Positions 9,079 through 18,506 are shown, counted from the first letter of the stretch. The stretch is DNA of 64,000 bases from UBA981 sp942490995 (GCA_942490995.1 CALOBG010000065.1:36566-100565), one strand, 5' to 3'. Numbers and translations: made by a program. Notes: a model not told the origin generated them from the letters alone.

Positions 9079-10194
9079 TCATTCGTCGCTGGCGGCCGCG
9101 GCGCGCAGAAAAGCGCTCCTGAAGGCGCCGTATCGCCCCTCGATGATGGCCGCCCGGGCGTCGCGCATCAGGGCCAGGTAAAAAGCCAGGTTGTGGATGG
9201 TATTCAGGCGCGCGCCGAGGATCTCGTGGCTGCGCTCGAGGTGATGGAGGTAAGCCCGCGAATAGTGGCTGCAGGTATAACACGGGCAGCGCGGGTCGAG
9301 CGGTGCGGTGTCGGTCCGGTAGCGCGCATTGCGGATGCGCACGACCCCCGCCGAGGTGAACAGGTGCCCGTTACGCGCGTTGCGGGTCGGCAGCACACAA
9401 TCGAACATGTCGACCCCGGCGGCGATCGCTTCGAGCAGGTCGGCCGGGGTACCGACCCCCATCAGGTAGCGCGGCTGGGTGGCCGGCAGGAGCGCCGCGG
9501 TATGACGGGTGATGCGGCCCATGGCGTCCTTGGGTTCGCCGACCGAAAGCCCGCCGATGGCATAGCCGTCAAAGCCAAGCGCGATCAGCGCGGCGGCCGA
9601 TTCGCTGCGCAGCGCCTCGTACATGCCGCCCTGCACGATGCCGAACAGCGCCGCCGGGTTGTCGGCGTGCGCGGCCCGGCTGCGCGCCGCCCAGCGCAGC
9701 GACAGTTCCATCGAGCGCCGCGCCTGCTCGTCATCGGCCGGATACGGCGTGCATTCGTCGAACACCATGACGATGTCGGCGCCCAGCTCACGCTGCACCT
9801 GCATGGATATTTCCGGGGACAGAAAAATCCGATCGCCGTTCAGCGGCGAGCGGAACGTCACCCCCTCCTCCCTGATGGTGCGCAGGTCGCCGAGGCTGAA
9901 CACCTGGTAACCGCCTGAATCGGTCAGGATCGGCCCGGTCCAGTGCATGAAATCGTGCAGATCGCCGTGCGCGCGGATGATTTCGGTACCGGGGCGCAGC
10001 ATCAGGTGGTAGGTATTGCCGAGCACGATGCTGGCGCCAAGCTCAAGCAGTTCTTCCGGCGCCATGGCCTTGACCGTGCCGTAGGTGCCAACCGGCATGA
10101 ACACCGGTGTCTCGACCGTCCCGCGCGCAAACTGCATGCGCCCCGCGCGCGCGGCGCCGTCGCTGGCTTCGAGGGTAAACTGCATGGCGCTCAT
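9079..10194 (-). CDS. tgt: tRNA-guanine transglycosylase
   Basis: Exchanges guanine 34 for preQ1 in tRNAs with GUN anticodons during queuosine synthesis. Visible are DSGGYQVFSL (catalytic region), GVDMFDCVLPTRNARNG carrying the nucleophilic Asp, and the zinc ligands CPCYTCSHYSRAYLHHL. The frame extends to 10236, but the ATG at 10194 overlaps the queA stop and gives the normal family N-terminus. It is probably translated together with queA. Confidence 0.97.
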   Translation of the reverse strand: MSAMQFTLEASDGAARAGRMQFARGTVETPVFMPVGTYGTVKAMAPEELLELGASIVLGNTYHLMLRPGTEIIRAHGDLHDFMHWTGPILTDSGGYQVFSLGDLRTIREEGVTFRSPLNGDRIFLSPEISMQVQRELGADIVMVFDECTPYPADDEQARRSMELSLRWAARSRAAHADNPAALFGIVQGGMYEALRSESAAALIALGFDGYAIGGLSVGEPKDAMGRITRHTAALLPATQPRYLMGVGTPADLLEAIAAGVDMFDCVLPTRNARNGHLFTSAGVVRIRNARYRTDTAPLDPRCPCYTCSHYSRAYLHHLERSHEILGARLNTIHNLAFYLALMRDARAAIIEGRYGAFRSAFLRAAAASDE

Positions 10195-11246
10195 GGTGTG
10201 TGATCCGTGGACTGCGGCGGCACGCGTTCCAGCCACATCGCGTCACCATAACTGAAAAACCGGTATTCGTTTTTGAGCGCGTGGCGATAAGCCGCCATCA
10301 CCGCGTCGTAGCCGCCGAACGCGGCGACCAGCATCAGCAGCGTCGAGCGCGGCAGGTGAAAATTCGTCAGCAGCGCATCGACGACTCGAAACTCGAAGCC
10401 GGGACGGATAAACAGGCGCGTATCGCCGCGAAACGGCGCCAGCGGCCACGATTCGAGCGCCGCGCTTTCCAGCGCGCGCGTGACCGTGGTGCCGATCGCG
10501 ACCACCCGCCCGCCGCGCGCGCGGGTAGCCGCGATCGCGTCACACACCGCCCCCGACACCTCAATGTGTTCGGCGTGCATGACGTGCGCGGCGAGATCAT
10601 TGCCGCGTACCGGGCGGAAGGTCCCGGCGCCGACGTGCAGGGTAATAGACTTGAATTCGATCCCGCGCGCAGCGAGTTCGGCCAGCAGCGGCCGGTCGAT
10701 ATGCAGTCCGGCGGTCGGCGCCGCTACGGCGCCAGGCTTGTCGGCATACACCGTTTGATAGCGCTCGCGGTCGAGGGACTCGTCAGCACGCGCGATGTAG
10801 GGCGGCAACGGCATATGGCCGCAGCGTTCGAGCAGCGCCGCAAACGATTCGCCGCCGCCCGCCTCGAGAATAAACAGGTCGTCCTCGCGGCCGCGCACGA
10901 CCACCTCGCCTGACGGTTCGAGCACGCAGCGCGTACCGACCCGCGGCGCCTTGCTGGCGCGCACGTGGGCGAGCGCGCGTTGCGCGTCGAGCACGCGCTC
11001 AATCAGGATCTCGATGGCGCCACCGCTGTCTTTGCGGCCGAACAGGCGCGCCGGGACCACCCGCGTGTCATTGCCAATCACGAGATCGCCCGCGCAAAGC
11101 AGGCTTGGCAGGTCGGCGACCCCCCTGTCGCTGAGTGCGCCGCCTGCGCCCGCCACCACCAGCAAACGCGCGTCGCGACGCGCGGCCGGCGGATACTGGG
11201 CGATCAGGTGTTCGGGCAGGGCGTAGTCAAAATCGTAGAGGTGCAC
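10191..11246 (-). CDS. queA: S-adenosylmethionine:tRNA ribosyltransferase-isomerase
   Basis: Adds the epoxycyclopentanediol ring from the ribosyl part of SAM to preQ1-tRNA, the step after Tgt. The 351 residues begin with the typical LYDFDYALPEHLIAQYP and contain GDLVIGNDTRVVPARLFG and the C-terminal LLTNFHLPRSTLLMLV. The stop overlaps the tgt start, and it is the first gene of the queA-tgt-yajC-secDF run. Confidence 0.97.
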   Translation of the reverse strand: MHLYDFDYALPEHLIAQYPPAARRDARLLVVAGAGGALSDRGVADLPSLLCAGDLVIGNDTRVVPARLFGRKDSGGAIEILIERVLDAQRALAHVRASKAPRVGTRCVLEPSGEVVVRGREDDLFILEAGGGESFAALLERCGHMPLPPYIARADESLDRERYQTVYADKPGAVAAPTAGLHIDRPLLAELAARGIEFKSITLHVGAGTFRPVRGNDLAAHVMHAEHIEVSGAVCDAIAATRARGGRVVAIGTTVTRALESAALESWPLAPFRGDTRLFIRPGFEFRVVDALLTNFHLPRSTLLMLVAAFGGYDAVMAAYRHALKNEYRFFSYGDAMWLERVPPQSTDHTP

Positions 11247-11338
11247 CGCGCAATGCTAAGTTGTCGGCAGGAATTAATCACGCAGCTCGCCTCGACCGGC
11301 AGGCAGGCATTCTCTATACTCCGGCCCCTTCGCATCCA

Positions 11339-11425
11339 GCCGGGATGGCGGAACTGGTAGACGCGCCAGACTCAAAATCTGGTATCCGTAAGGATGTGGG
11401 GGTTCGATTCCCCCTCCCGGTACCA
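11339..11425 (+). tRNA. tRNA-Leu (anticodon CAA)
   Basis: An 87-nt type II tRNA with encoded CCA. The acceptor arms GCCGGGA (11339-11345) and TCCCGGT (11415-11421) pair with one G-T. The anticodon stem CCAGA/TCTGG encloses loop CTCAAAA, giving anticodon CAA. The long variable arm TATCCGTAAGGAT and the T-arm GGGGG-TTCGATT-CCCCC are visible. It stands alone between the core operon and the accessory catabolic cluster. No second copy of its 3' end is present in the window. Confidence 0.97.
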
Positions 11426-11537
11426 ACAGTTACATCGTCGCGACTGCTGACTACCAGTTGCCAGCGATCAGATAGCAATCACCGTGGTGACGAAACGGCC
11501 TTCCGTGCGCACGGCACTGACTGCCGTCGGCCGGCCG

Positions 11538-12278
11538 CTACGGAGCGCCCTCTGCGGGAACTTCGACGTTCCGCGCTGGCTTTCCCAACAGTTCCAGCGT
11601 GCCGACGATATGCGATTCCATCGCAACGCGCGATACGTCGGCGTTGCCCAGACGAATGGCGCGCCGGATCCCGTCATGATCTACGTTGCGATCGTGAACC
11701 GAGTCGGCCAGGCAACTGCTCCCTCCGACCGTGGCAATGAGAAAGTCGGACATGTCCCACATCCGCTCACTTGCCTCGGCCATGATCCGGGAATCCGCCA
11801 TCGCGTGGATCATGAGATGAAAACCGCGGTTAGACGTACGGTAGGCTCGGGCGCGTTGTTCGCGATCGGAGAGCGCGGGTAACTTTTCGATCAAATCCCA
11901 GGCAGCATCGAGGTCGACCAGCTGGGTATCCGTCCGGCGTTTGGCCGCTACGGCCGCGATCTCGCCCTCGAAAGCGGCGAACATGCGGAAGAAATCCTGC
12001 GTTTCGCGCAACGAATAGGCTGCCACCCGGCATCCGCTTTGCGGCGCAACCTCCACCAGGCCAAGCGACTCAAGGCGGCGCATCGCGTCCATAACCGGCT
12101 GGCGGCTGACGTCAAAACTGGTACACAGGGAGTCAATTGAGAATCGTTCACCCGCAGCGTAGTGACCAGCAAACAATTGGTCGCGCAACTCGTCGTAGAC
12201 GGTCCGACCAAGGTGCCGCCCGCGAGACGCTGTCTGCCTTGTGCGTGCGTCCTGTCGGGGTTTTTCTTGTGCGCTCAC
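11538..12278 (-). CDS. GntR-family transcriptional regulator with FCD domain
   Basis: A 246-residue regulator. The N-terminal winged helix (residues about 25-90) has VYDELRDQLFAGHYAAGERF and DVSRQPVMDAMRRLESLGLVEV. The C-terminal FadR-type FCD domain follows, with the likely ligand-site residues in NRGFH and a late conserved His (MESHIVG). It starts 15 bp after the dioxygenase stop as the last gene of the aromatic cluster, so it is the obvious candidate regulator. Its ligand is probably a pathway substrate or intermediate, which is inference. Confidence 0.9.
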   Translation of the reverse strand: MSAQEKPRQDARTRQTASRGRHLGRTVYDELRDQLFAGHYAAGERFSIDSLCTSFDVSRQPVMDAMRRLESLGLVEVAPQSGCRVAAYSLRETQDFFRMFAAFEGEIAAVAAKRRTDTQLVDLDAAWDLIEKLPALSDREQRARAYRTSNRGFHLMIHAMADSRIMAEASERMWDMSDFLIATVGGSSCLADSVHDRNVDHDGIRRAIRLGNADVSRVAMESHIVGTLELLGKPARNVEVPAEGAP

Positions 12279-12293
12279 AACGCGATCAGTGTG

Positions 12294-13253
12294 TCATCCA
12301 GGGGTGACGCTGTCGATTGGCATTGCCACGGTGACGGCAAAACCTGCGATTAGTGCCTCGATCGGGCGGTAGTATCGGAATTCGACAGAATATCGACCGC
12401 TTTGGGCCAGCGCAGCGTAGGCCGCCAGCCACGTTCGTACTTCGTGGGCGGAGTTCCCGGCCGCAGCCGCCATTGCCCCTGCCGTCCAGCTGTCCAGCTT
12501 CGTCAGTTCACCTGACGCCAGTATGTTCAGAAATGTCTCATCCCATTCGGGAGCGAGCGCCCGAATGTCGGACCTGCCGTTGGCGAAATCTCCCGCCGCA
12601 TCGATGACCCGCTTCTGGCGTGCTCGGCGCGCCTCGAGGGACAAGGGCTGCGTATGTCCCAGTAGCATGCGTCGCTGCTCGGCCGTTGCCGATGCGTAGC
12701 GTGGTACGGGCGGATCGTGTGACAGGCCACCCGAGGCGACGATCAGCACGCGTCGGCGGAGTTGCTTCACGAACTTGCCTACAGCTTCACCGAGCAGACG
12801 CACCCGCGCCATGGGTGGAAACGGCGGTGCCACGCCATTTACGAAAATCGGGACGACCGGCCTCGCGCGAATGCTTCCGAACACGATTTGAAGAGGCTGG
12901 ACGATACCGTGGTCGACCTGCATGTCCATCGAAACCGCCAGATCGATGCCGGCGTCGAGCACGGCTTCCGCCAACTCCATGGCAAGCGCCTCGGGAACGT
13001 CCAGTGCGCCCGCCTCTCCGCCGTAATCACCAATGCTCGTGGCGGCGCAACCGAGACAGAACGGCGGCATGACATTGTAGAAAAATCCATTGTAATGGTC
13101 GGGTCCGAACACGATGACCAACTCGGGAGCGAAGTCCTCAACGAACTGCCGCGCATGCTCAAAGGCAGTGTCGAGACCCCTTGCCGTCAATGGATCGAGA
13201 TCGACGTTACCGATCAGCGGGCTGTGACTCATCGCCAGTAACGCAACGCTCAT
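12294..13253 (-). CDS. MhpB-type extradiol ring-cleavage dioxygenase
   Basis: LigB-superfamily (type II) Fe(II) dioxygenase resembling 2,3-dihydroxyphenylpropionate 1,2-dioxygenase. It would open a catechol ring between a hydroxylated and a neighbouring carbon. Family blocks are clear: SHSPLIG at the N-terminus, FGPDHYNGFFYNVMPPFCLG, MQVDHGIVQPL and SGGLSHDPPVPRY. These contain the expected His residues. I choose the ATG at 13253 because it gives the MhpB-like N-terminus; the frame is open to 13280. The catechol-type substrate is not determined by the sequence. Confidence 0.9.
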   Translation of the reverse strand: MSVALLAMSHSPLIGNVDLDPLTARGLDTAFEHARQFVEDFAPELVIVFGPDHYNGFFYNVMPPFCLGCAATSIGDYGGEAGALDVPEALAMELAEAVLDAGIDLAVSMDMQVDHGIVQPLQIVFGSIRARPVVPIFVNGVAPPFPPMARVRLLGEAVGKFVKQLRRRVLIVASGGLSHDPPVPRYASATAEQRRMLLGHTQPLSLEARRARQKRVIDAAGDFANGRSDIRALAPEWDETFLNILASGELTKLDSWTAGAMAAAAGNSAHEVRTWLAAYAALAQSGRYSVEFRYYRPIEALIAGFAVTVAMPIDSVTPG

Positions 13254-13307
13254 TTGCGCGTTACTCCTGGATCCGCACAAGCTCCGCCCACGCGTCGTCG
13301 CGTGAAC

Positions 13308-14420
13308 TTAGTAGGTGACCACAACATTCGTGAAGCCGCCTTTCCGCTGTTCGGTCGCATCCAGTGCATCGTTGATGTCATCCAGCGCGTAACGTTCGTG
13401 CCTGAACACGGACAGGTCCAGAACGCCGGCGTCAGCCATCGCCGCCATGTCCTCACCGTCCTTGCTCGTAAACCACAGGGAACCCACGTAAGACTTCTGC
13501 AGGCACATGATCTTGAAAGGATCCAGTCGGACGGCTTCTGCGACGCCGCCGATATTGATCACCGTTCCGCCTCTTCGCAGACCGTCAACGGCGTCCAAAA
13601 CCGTCGCCGCAGGTGCATTAGGTCCGAGGCACGAGATGACGGCATCAACCCCGAATCCATCTGTGACTTCCATGATGCGCTCTGCCGTCGATCCTTCTTC
13701 CAGCGCAAGCGGTACGACGCGGGTCTTGTCCAGGGCGTGCACTTCGTTCAGCAACTGCCTGTTCCGGCCTGTACCAAAAACCCGGGTCGCGCCCATCGCC
13801 AGGGCATTGAGAACCGCACACAACCCCAGCGTGCCGGTCGCGCCGTCAACCAGTACCGACTGGCCGGCTTCGAAGCGGGCTTTTCGCAACGCCGCATAGG
13901 CCGTTCCGAGGTAGCCGAAACGGGCTCCCTGCTCAAAACTGATGCTCTGCGGTAACTTCACCAGGTTGTCTGCAGGCGCAGTCAGATACTCGCCGAACCC
14001 CCCGTAAGGGTAATCTTCAAACAGCTGCTGGGAGCCTGCGCCAAATCCGAAGTAACCCTGGAATGTATAGGCCGGGCAATTGATCTTGTCGCCGCTCCTG
14101 CAGGCCTTGCAACTACCACAGGAAAGACCGGGATTGACATAGACCCGGTCACCGGGCGCTATGCCGCTGCGGATCCGGGCACCCACCGCCGCCACCACCC
14201 CCGCGGCATCGAGCCCGAAGATCGCGGGCAGTTTCGGCAGCGGCAGATAAGGGAACCACTTCGGGTAATTCGTGATGACGTTGCGAAGGTTGGGCACGAC
14301 CCCTGCTGCTTTGACCTCAACAAGTACGTCGGTGTCGCGGATCTCCGGCACGGGTATGGTGTCGATCCGGAATTGCTCGCTGATGCCGTGCAGACGCGCG
14401 GCACGCATTGTGTCTGTCAT
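13308..14420 (-). CDS. Zinc-type alcohol dehydrogenase-like protein lacking the catalytic zinc site
   Basis: Medium-chain dehydrogenase/reductase of about 370 residues. The ATG at 14420 is preceded by AGGAGA, so I do not use the TTG at 14423. The structural zinc cysteines are present in CGSCKACRSGDKINC and the nucleotide-binding glycine motif is DGATGTLGL. The catalytic zinc ligands are missing: the usual GxC region reads GVVPN, the GHE segment reads GLD, and the second catalytic Cys region reads LGTAYAAL. It may therefore act as a zinc-independent reductase. It lies inside the aromatic cluster. Confidence 0.85.
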   Translation of the reverse strand: MTDTMRAARLHGISEQFRIDTIPVPEIRDTDVLVEVKAAGVVPNLRNVITNYPKWFPYLPLPKLPAIFGLDAAGVVAAVGARIRSGIAPGDRVYVNPGLSCGSCKACRSGDKINCPAYTFQGYFGFGAGSQQLFEDYPYGGFGEYLTAPADNLVKLPQSISFEQGARFGYLGTAYAALRKARFEAGQSVLVDGATGTLGLCAVLNALAMGATRVFGTGRNRQLLNEVHALDKTRVVPLALEEGSTAERIMEVTDGFGVDAVISCLGPNAPAATVLDAVDGLRRGGTVINIGGVAEAVRLDPFKIMCLQKSYVGSLWFTSKDGEDMAAMADAGVLDLSVFRHERYALDDINDALDATEQRKGGFTNVVVTY

Positions 14421-14595
14421 CAATGGTTCTCCTGTGTTTTTTCGTAGCTACGCTGCGCTGGGTGCCGTTTGGAGCCGAATCTCGGCGCGCTCACGGCGGA
14501 GACGAAGTGTCATCGATGTCCTGGCCTTCGCGCCTCACCTGGCAGCTACACTCCCGCTTATTTCGTAAAGCAGTTCGCGCTCGGTCGTGGCCGAC

Positions 14596-15480
14596 TCAAC
14601 TAGCCGCGTCCCTTTCCCCGAGCAGGAACCCGAGGTGGATTCGATTGAACGTCTCGGTGTCCTCGTACTGTGGCCAGTGGCCGCAATTCTCGATCACCGC
14701 GAGCTGGGCATTCGGAATGAGAGACGCGATGCGCCGGCCTTCGTCAACCGGGCCGGAGGGATCCTTTGTCGTCCAGATGACGAGCGCCTCGGCCGTGATT
14801 GCACGCAAATCATCGTCCGACAGCATGTTGCGCTTGCGGATCTCGAGGTTCTGCAGGGCCATGTTCATTTCGCACGCCCGCAGCCATCCGGTCTGTTCAA
14901 AGATCGCCTGGCGTGTACGGATCAAGTCATCGGTCACCATCGCCGGATCGGCCATCAGCCATTCGAGCCGCGCTTTGACGCGTTCCCAGGAAGGATCACG
15001 TGCGGCCTCCATCGACAAGCTCAGAAGGCGCTCCATCACCGCCGGATTGGCCATGGTCCCGCCCATCGTGTTGAGCACGATCTTCTCGACGCGGTCGGCG
15101 TGGGTAGTCGCGTAGCGCGCAGTGACCCATCCGCCAAGGGACTCACCGCTGAAATAAGCCGTGTCCGCGCCAATGGCGTCCAGGACGTGTGACACATGAT
15201 CGATGTAGTGCGGTATTTCAAGCGGGTGATCGGGCTTGGACGAGTACCCGTGTCCGATGAAATCAATGGCCCAGACCGAAAAATGTTCGGCATGTGCAGC
15301 CAGATTCCGAACGTAAGCTTCGGCGTGACCGGTGATACCGTGCAGGAACAGCAGCACGGGTTTAGTCTCATCGCCGGCATGAAGATAGCGGGTGCGGTAC
15401 GGCCCGGTGTCAAGAAAACCCTGGCAGAAGGACACCTCGCGAAGGTCATCCCAAACGCTACTGTATGCTTGGTTCATCAT
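14596..15480 (-). CDS. Alpha/beta hydrolase, meta-cleavage product hydrolase type
   Basis: A 294-residue alpha/beta-hydrolase. The oxyanion region is LFLHGITGHAE, the nucleophile elbow is GESLGG, the acid is the Asp in TTKDPSGP and the catalytic His lies in NCGHWPQYE. This pattern is that of the C-C bond hydrolases (MhpC, BphD and relatives) that act on ring-cleavage products. Its place between a flavin hydroxylase and an extradiol dioxygenase fits that role. The exact substrate is inferred only. Confidence 0.88.
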   Translation of the reverse strand: MMNQAYSSVWDDLREVSFCQGFLDTGPYRTRYLHAGDETKPVLLFLHGITGHAEAYVRNLAAHAEHFSVWAIDFIGHGYSSKPDHPLEIPHYIDHVSHVLDAIGADTAYFSGESLGGWVTARYATTHADRVEKIVLNTMGGTMANPAVMERLLSLSMEAARDPSWERVKARLEWLMADPAMVTDDLIRTRQAIFEQTGWLRACEMNMALQNLEIRKRNMLSDDDLRAITAEALVIWTTKDPSGPVDEGRRIASLIPNAQLAVIENCGHWPQYEDTETFNRIHLGFLLGERDAAS

Positions 15481-15510
15481 TCCGAAATCTCTACGTATAT
15501 CAAAATCGTT

Positions 15511-17268
15511 TCAGTCGGCACCGGTTCCGAGCACGGTTGCGAGAGCCTGTTGGATACTTTCGCGTGCCGCCGCGACTTCCCAGACGGGTTCGCTGTAACG
15601 CGACGCAACGTAGCCATCGGGGCGGATCAGCAAAGCGCCGGCCTCGTGAATTTCACGGATTGCATGCCAGTAGCCGTAAAGGTCCAGGGTCGGTACCTCG
15701 CCGACCACCACGACCCGGAGAAAGGGAAAGCCCAGCTCGGTGGCAGCATCTTTCCACGCCCGGCCCGCAATACCTGTAAGCAGCGTAAACAGCCCCTTCC
15801 CAACAACATCGAGCGTCGATACTCGCCGCTGCTCGGGGCCAACAAGCCAGGCATGCGGTAGCTTGGCGCCAGGTCGGGTCGTCGCGTTCAGGTACACCTG
15901 CGGGTCCCGCGGCCAACTCTCCGCACTCGCGTTCCGCTCAGGAATTACGGCCTGCGACGTGTAGCGTTGGTTCAGTTCAACCCCCTGGGCATTGAACTCC
16001 GTGTTCTTGTGCTCCAAGGCGGCATAGAGCCGTTCGCGCAGGCGCACGCCATCAGGGGTAGGCGCTTTGAGTTTAACCAGCCCGTCGCGCACCGGATCGT
16101 CGCTGTCCTTTTCATACCATTCCCGCAGCGGTGCATATTCCTTGCGCGACAGATTGGCCCGCTCGACGATTTGCTTTCCGACCGGAGCCCGCTCGTTCGA
16201 ATACGATTCGAGCAACGATGGTCCGGCGTAACCCTTGACGACATAAGCGAGTTTCCAGGCCAGATTGAAAGCGTCTTGCATGCAGGTGTTTGAACCGAGG
16301 CCACTGCTGGGCGGGTGGCGGTGAACGGCGTCGCCACCGCAGAACACTCTCCCGCGAGACCACTGCGTCGCATACTGCTGATTGACGTACCAACAGGTCT
16401 TAGTAAGGATCTCCGGATCAATATCCGGATCGCCAACCAGTGTTCGGATCTGGGCGGTCACCATCTCGTCGCTAAGGTCAGGTTCGCCGGCCGCGATGTC
16501 GAATCCCCACCCGGCGATCCATTGGTGCCACGGCTTGATGGCTCGCAGCAGTCCCATACCGATCTCGCCAAAACCAGCATTGGAGTTCACTATCCAATTG
16601 AGAATGCTTGGTCGATGTTCGACGTATCGGCGCAGGTCCGCATTGAACAACACATAGGCGGTCCCGGCCCGTGCCAGTTCGCCCTCAAACGGGAGGTCAA
16701 TCTGTTCGGCGATTTTTGACTTCGCGCCGTCCATGCCCACGAGATACTGTACGCGTCGCTCGTAGGTCGTTTCGGTATTCCGGTCCAGCAGCGTCACGGT
16801 GACGCCGGACTCGTCCTCGACATGGGACACGTACTCGGTGTTGAAAGTCAGAACCGCGCCACGCTCCGCGGCGTTCTTTACGAGGATCGGCTCCATCAAC
16901 GTCTGCGGCACGTCGAGCAGCGGGCACGGACTCCCCGTCAGATAGTCACTGCGCCGCGCGTCGCCTGTACCCCATGTCTGCAGGCGCAGGATCTCCTCGC
17001 CCGCGAGGCTCGTGGTGAAGAGCGTGTCGCCCATCTTTTCCCAGGGCGTAGCGTGTTTTCTGACCTCGGGTTCCAGACCCAGGTCACGCAATACTTCCAT
17101 GGCTCGCTGATTCGTAATGTGAGCCCGGGGCGAGTTCGCAAGCCAGTTGAACATCGTCACGCCCTGCACGCTTACGCCATGGGTCGCGAGCGCAAGTGCG
17201 GTGGTGGCGCCGGCCGGACCCAACCCGACCACCAGTACGTCCGAATCGAATTCCCCCGCGTTGGACAT
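15511..17268 (-). CDS. FAD-dependent phenol hydroxylase, TfdB-like
   Basis: A 585-residue flavoprotein monooxygenase resembling 2,4-dichlorophenol 6-monooxygenase and other phenol hydroxylases, which give catechols using NADPH and O2. Visible are the FAD motif VLVVGLGPAGATTALALA, the segment NSPRAHITNQRAMEVLRDLG, the DG motif YLVGMDGAKS and the second FAD motif GRVFCGGDAVHRHPPSSGLG. A C-terminal thioredoxin-like region follows. GGGAGG precedes the ATG. It is the promoter-proximal gene of the cluster and likely supplies the catechol for the dioxygenase. Confidence 0.9.
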   Translation of the reverse strand: MSNAGEFDSDVLVVGLGPAGATTALALATHGVSVQGVTMFNWLANSPRAHITNQRAMEVLRDLGLEPEVRKHATPWEKMGDTLFTTSLAGEEILRLQTWGTGDARRSDYLTGSPCPLLDVPQTLMEPILVKNAAERGAVLTFNTEYVSHVEDESGVTVTLLDRNTETTYERRVQYLVGMDGAKSKIAEQIDLPFEGELARAGTAYVLFNADLRRYVEHRPSILNWIVNSNAGFGEIGMGLLRAIKPWHQWIAGWGFDIAAGEPDLSDEMVTAQIRTLVGDPDIDPEILTKTCWYVNQQYATQWSRGRVFCGGDAVHRHPPSSGLGSNTCMQDAFNLAWKLAYVVKGYAGPSLLESYSNERAPVGKQIVERANLSRKEYAPLREWYEKDSDDPVRDGLVKLKAPTPDGVRLRERLYAALEHKNTEFNAQGVELNQRYTSQAVIPERNASAESWPRDPQVYLNATTRPGAKLPHAWLVGPEQRRVSTLDVVGKGLFTLLTGIAGRAWKDAATELGFPFLRVVVVGEVPTLDLYGYWHAIREIHEAGALLIRPDGYVASRYSEPVWEVAAARESIQQALATVLGTGAD

Positions 17269-17942
17269 TTTGACCCTCCCGGCTTGACTGCAGCCATTCC
17301 CGGCCGACGATTGACCGTAACTCGCAGAATTAAAATGTTAATTTTGCGCTGGACTGATGTCAAATAATATTTAACTTTCTGTATTTTATAATTTATTTGG
17401 CTCTCATTATCAAAATACTCTTAATTTTGACATTCTACTTATGGTAGTTGCCCATCGCAGACAGTGCGGCGAGACCCTCAAGGTTAAGTACTTCCGCGAA
17501 GTGATCTTGCAGGTAACCAACAAGCCCGCTGATGCGCCGCTCGTCGTGCGCCGTTACGCTGCGGCGGATCGCTTACTCGCCGGATATCTGGCCAACGACA
17601 CTTTCGATAATTCCCGTCACGACTTCGTCGATCTCAGCCCGTTCCGGTCGGCTCGCGAGTGACGACGCACGGGCCAGAAATGACAATTCGCCGACCTTGG
17701 CTGGCAGGAACAGCGAAACGAACCGAAGGAGAGCCTGGATCGCCGGATGAAAGGGGAGCTGCTGACATCAAGGGATGTTCTATTTCGTTACCGCGCCGAA
17801 TCTCCAGACCTCACCGGAGAAGTACGCATGGTTAAACAACGTCCAGTCTGTGTAAGAAGCGATCGAGTCCAAGCTTGGCGAGAACTCCTTCGTCAAGTAT
17901 GAGATCTTTGTAATGCGTTAAGACCGAAAGCGGAGACACGCC
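17269..17942 (-). other. Intergenic region with AT-rich promoter segment and a possible gene remnant
   Basis: This 674-bp gap separates the aromatic cluster (minus) from the acetyltransferase (plus). 17330-17440 is strikingly AT-rich for this genome, includes the inverted repeat AAAAT-GTTA-ATTTT at 17332-17345, and probably holds the cluster promoter. I could not pick a convincing -35/-10 pair. On the minus strand, about 17571-17750 reads as roughly 58 protein-like codons without a start (from about HPAIQALLRFVSLF to VVGQISGE). It could be the C-terminal stump of a decayed helical protein; this is weak. Confidence 0.4.
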
Positions 17943-18506
17943 ATGGCCGAATACAAAACCAAAGCACTGGACGAGACCACCTGGAAAGACTTTGCCGGTC
18001 TGGTCAAAGCCAACAACGGTGTGTGGGGCGGCTGTTGGTGCATGTGGTATCACCGCAAGGACGCCGGCGAGTCGCCGGAGGCGAAACGCAAGGCCAAGCA
18101 GCGCCTCGTTAAGGAAGGTCGAGCGCATGCCGCACTTGTTTACGATGGCAAGGACTGCGTTGGCTGGTGTCAGTTCGGCTCACCGCAAGAGCTGCCGTGT
18201 ATCCACAACGAGCGTGCCTACCTCGCGACTGATCCGAAGCTGCCGGACTGGCGGATCACCTGCTTTTTTTCTGGCAAAGGCTATCGCGGCAAGGGCGTTG
18301 CGTCCGCCGCGTTGCAGGGCGCCGTCGAGCAGATCAAAAAGCTCGGTGGCGGGCGCATCGAGGGCTATCCGGAAAACACCGAGGGTCGCAAGGCTTCGCC
18401 GGCGTTTCTGTTCAACGGCGCGCTGTCCACGTTCGAACGTCTTGGCTTCAAGCGCTCACGGCCGATCGGAAAACACAAGTGGGTGGTGACCCGAACCGTT
18501 CGCTGA
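17943..18506 (+). CDS. GNAT-family N-acetyltransferase
   Basis: A 187-residue protein with the acetyl-CoA-binding motif GKGYRGKGVASAAL and a C-terminal FERLGFKRS segment typical of GNAT enzymes. The N-terminal cysteine-rich stretch GGCWCMWYH is characteristic of a conserved subgroup whose substrate I do not know. GGAGA lies 8 bp before the ATG. It is not clearly linked to the catabolic genes and is followed after 22 bp by the CDF exporter. Confidence 0.85.
   Translation: MAEYKTKALDETTWKDFAGLVKANNGVWGGCWCMWYHRKDAGESPEAKRKAKQRLVKEGRAHAALVYDGKDCVGWCQFGSPQELPCIHNERAYLATDPKLPDWRITCFFSGKGYRGKGVASAALQGAVEQIKKLGGGRIEGYPENTEGRKASPAFLFNGALSTFERLGFKRSRPIGKHKWVVTRTVR

Noticed and set aside
11339..11425. 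tRNA-Leu as an att site of a genomic island
   Set aside because: No duplicated 3' tRNA segment and no integrase are found in the window; kept only as a positional remark.
17441..17662. 73-codon plus-strand frame before the acetyltransferase
   Set aside because: No ribosome-binding site and no recognisable sequence; it overlaps the better-looking remnant on the other strand.
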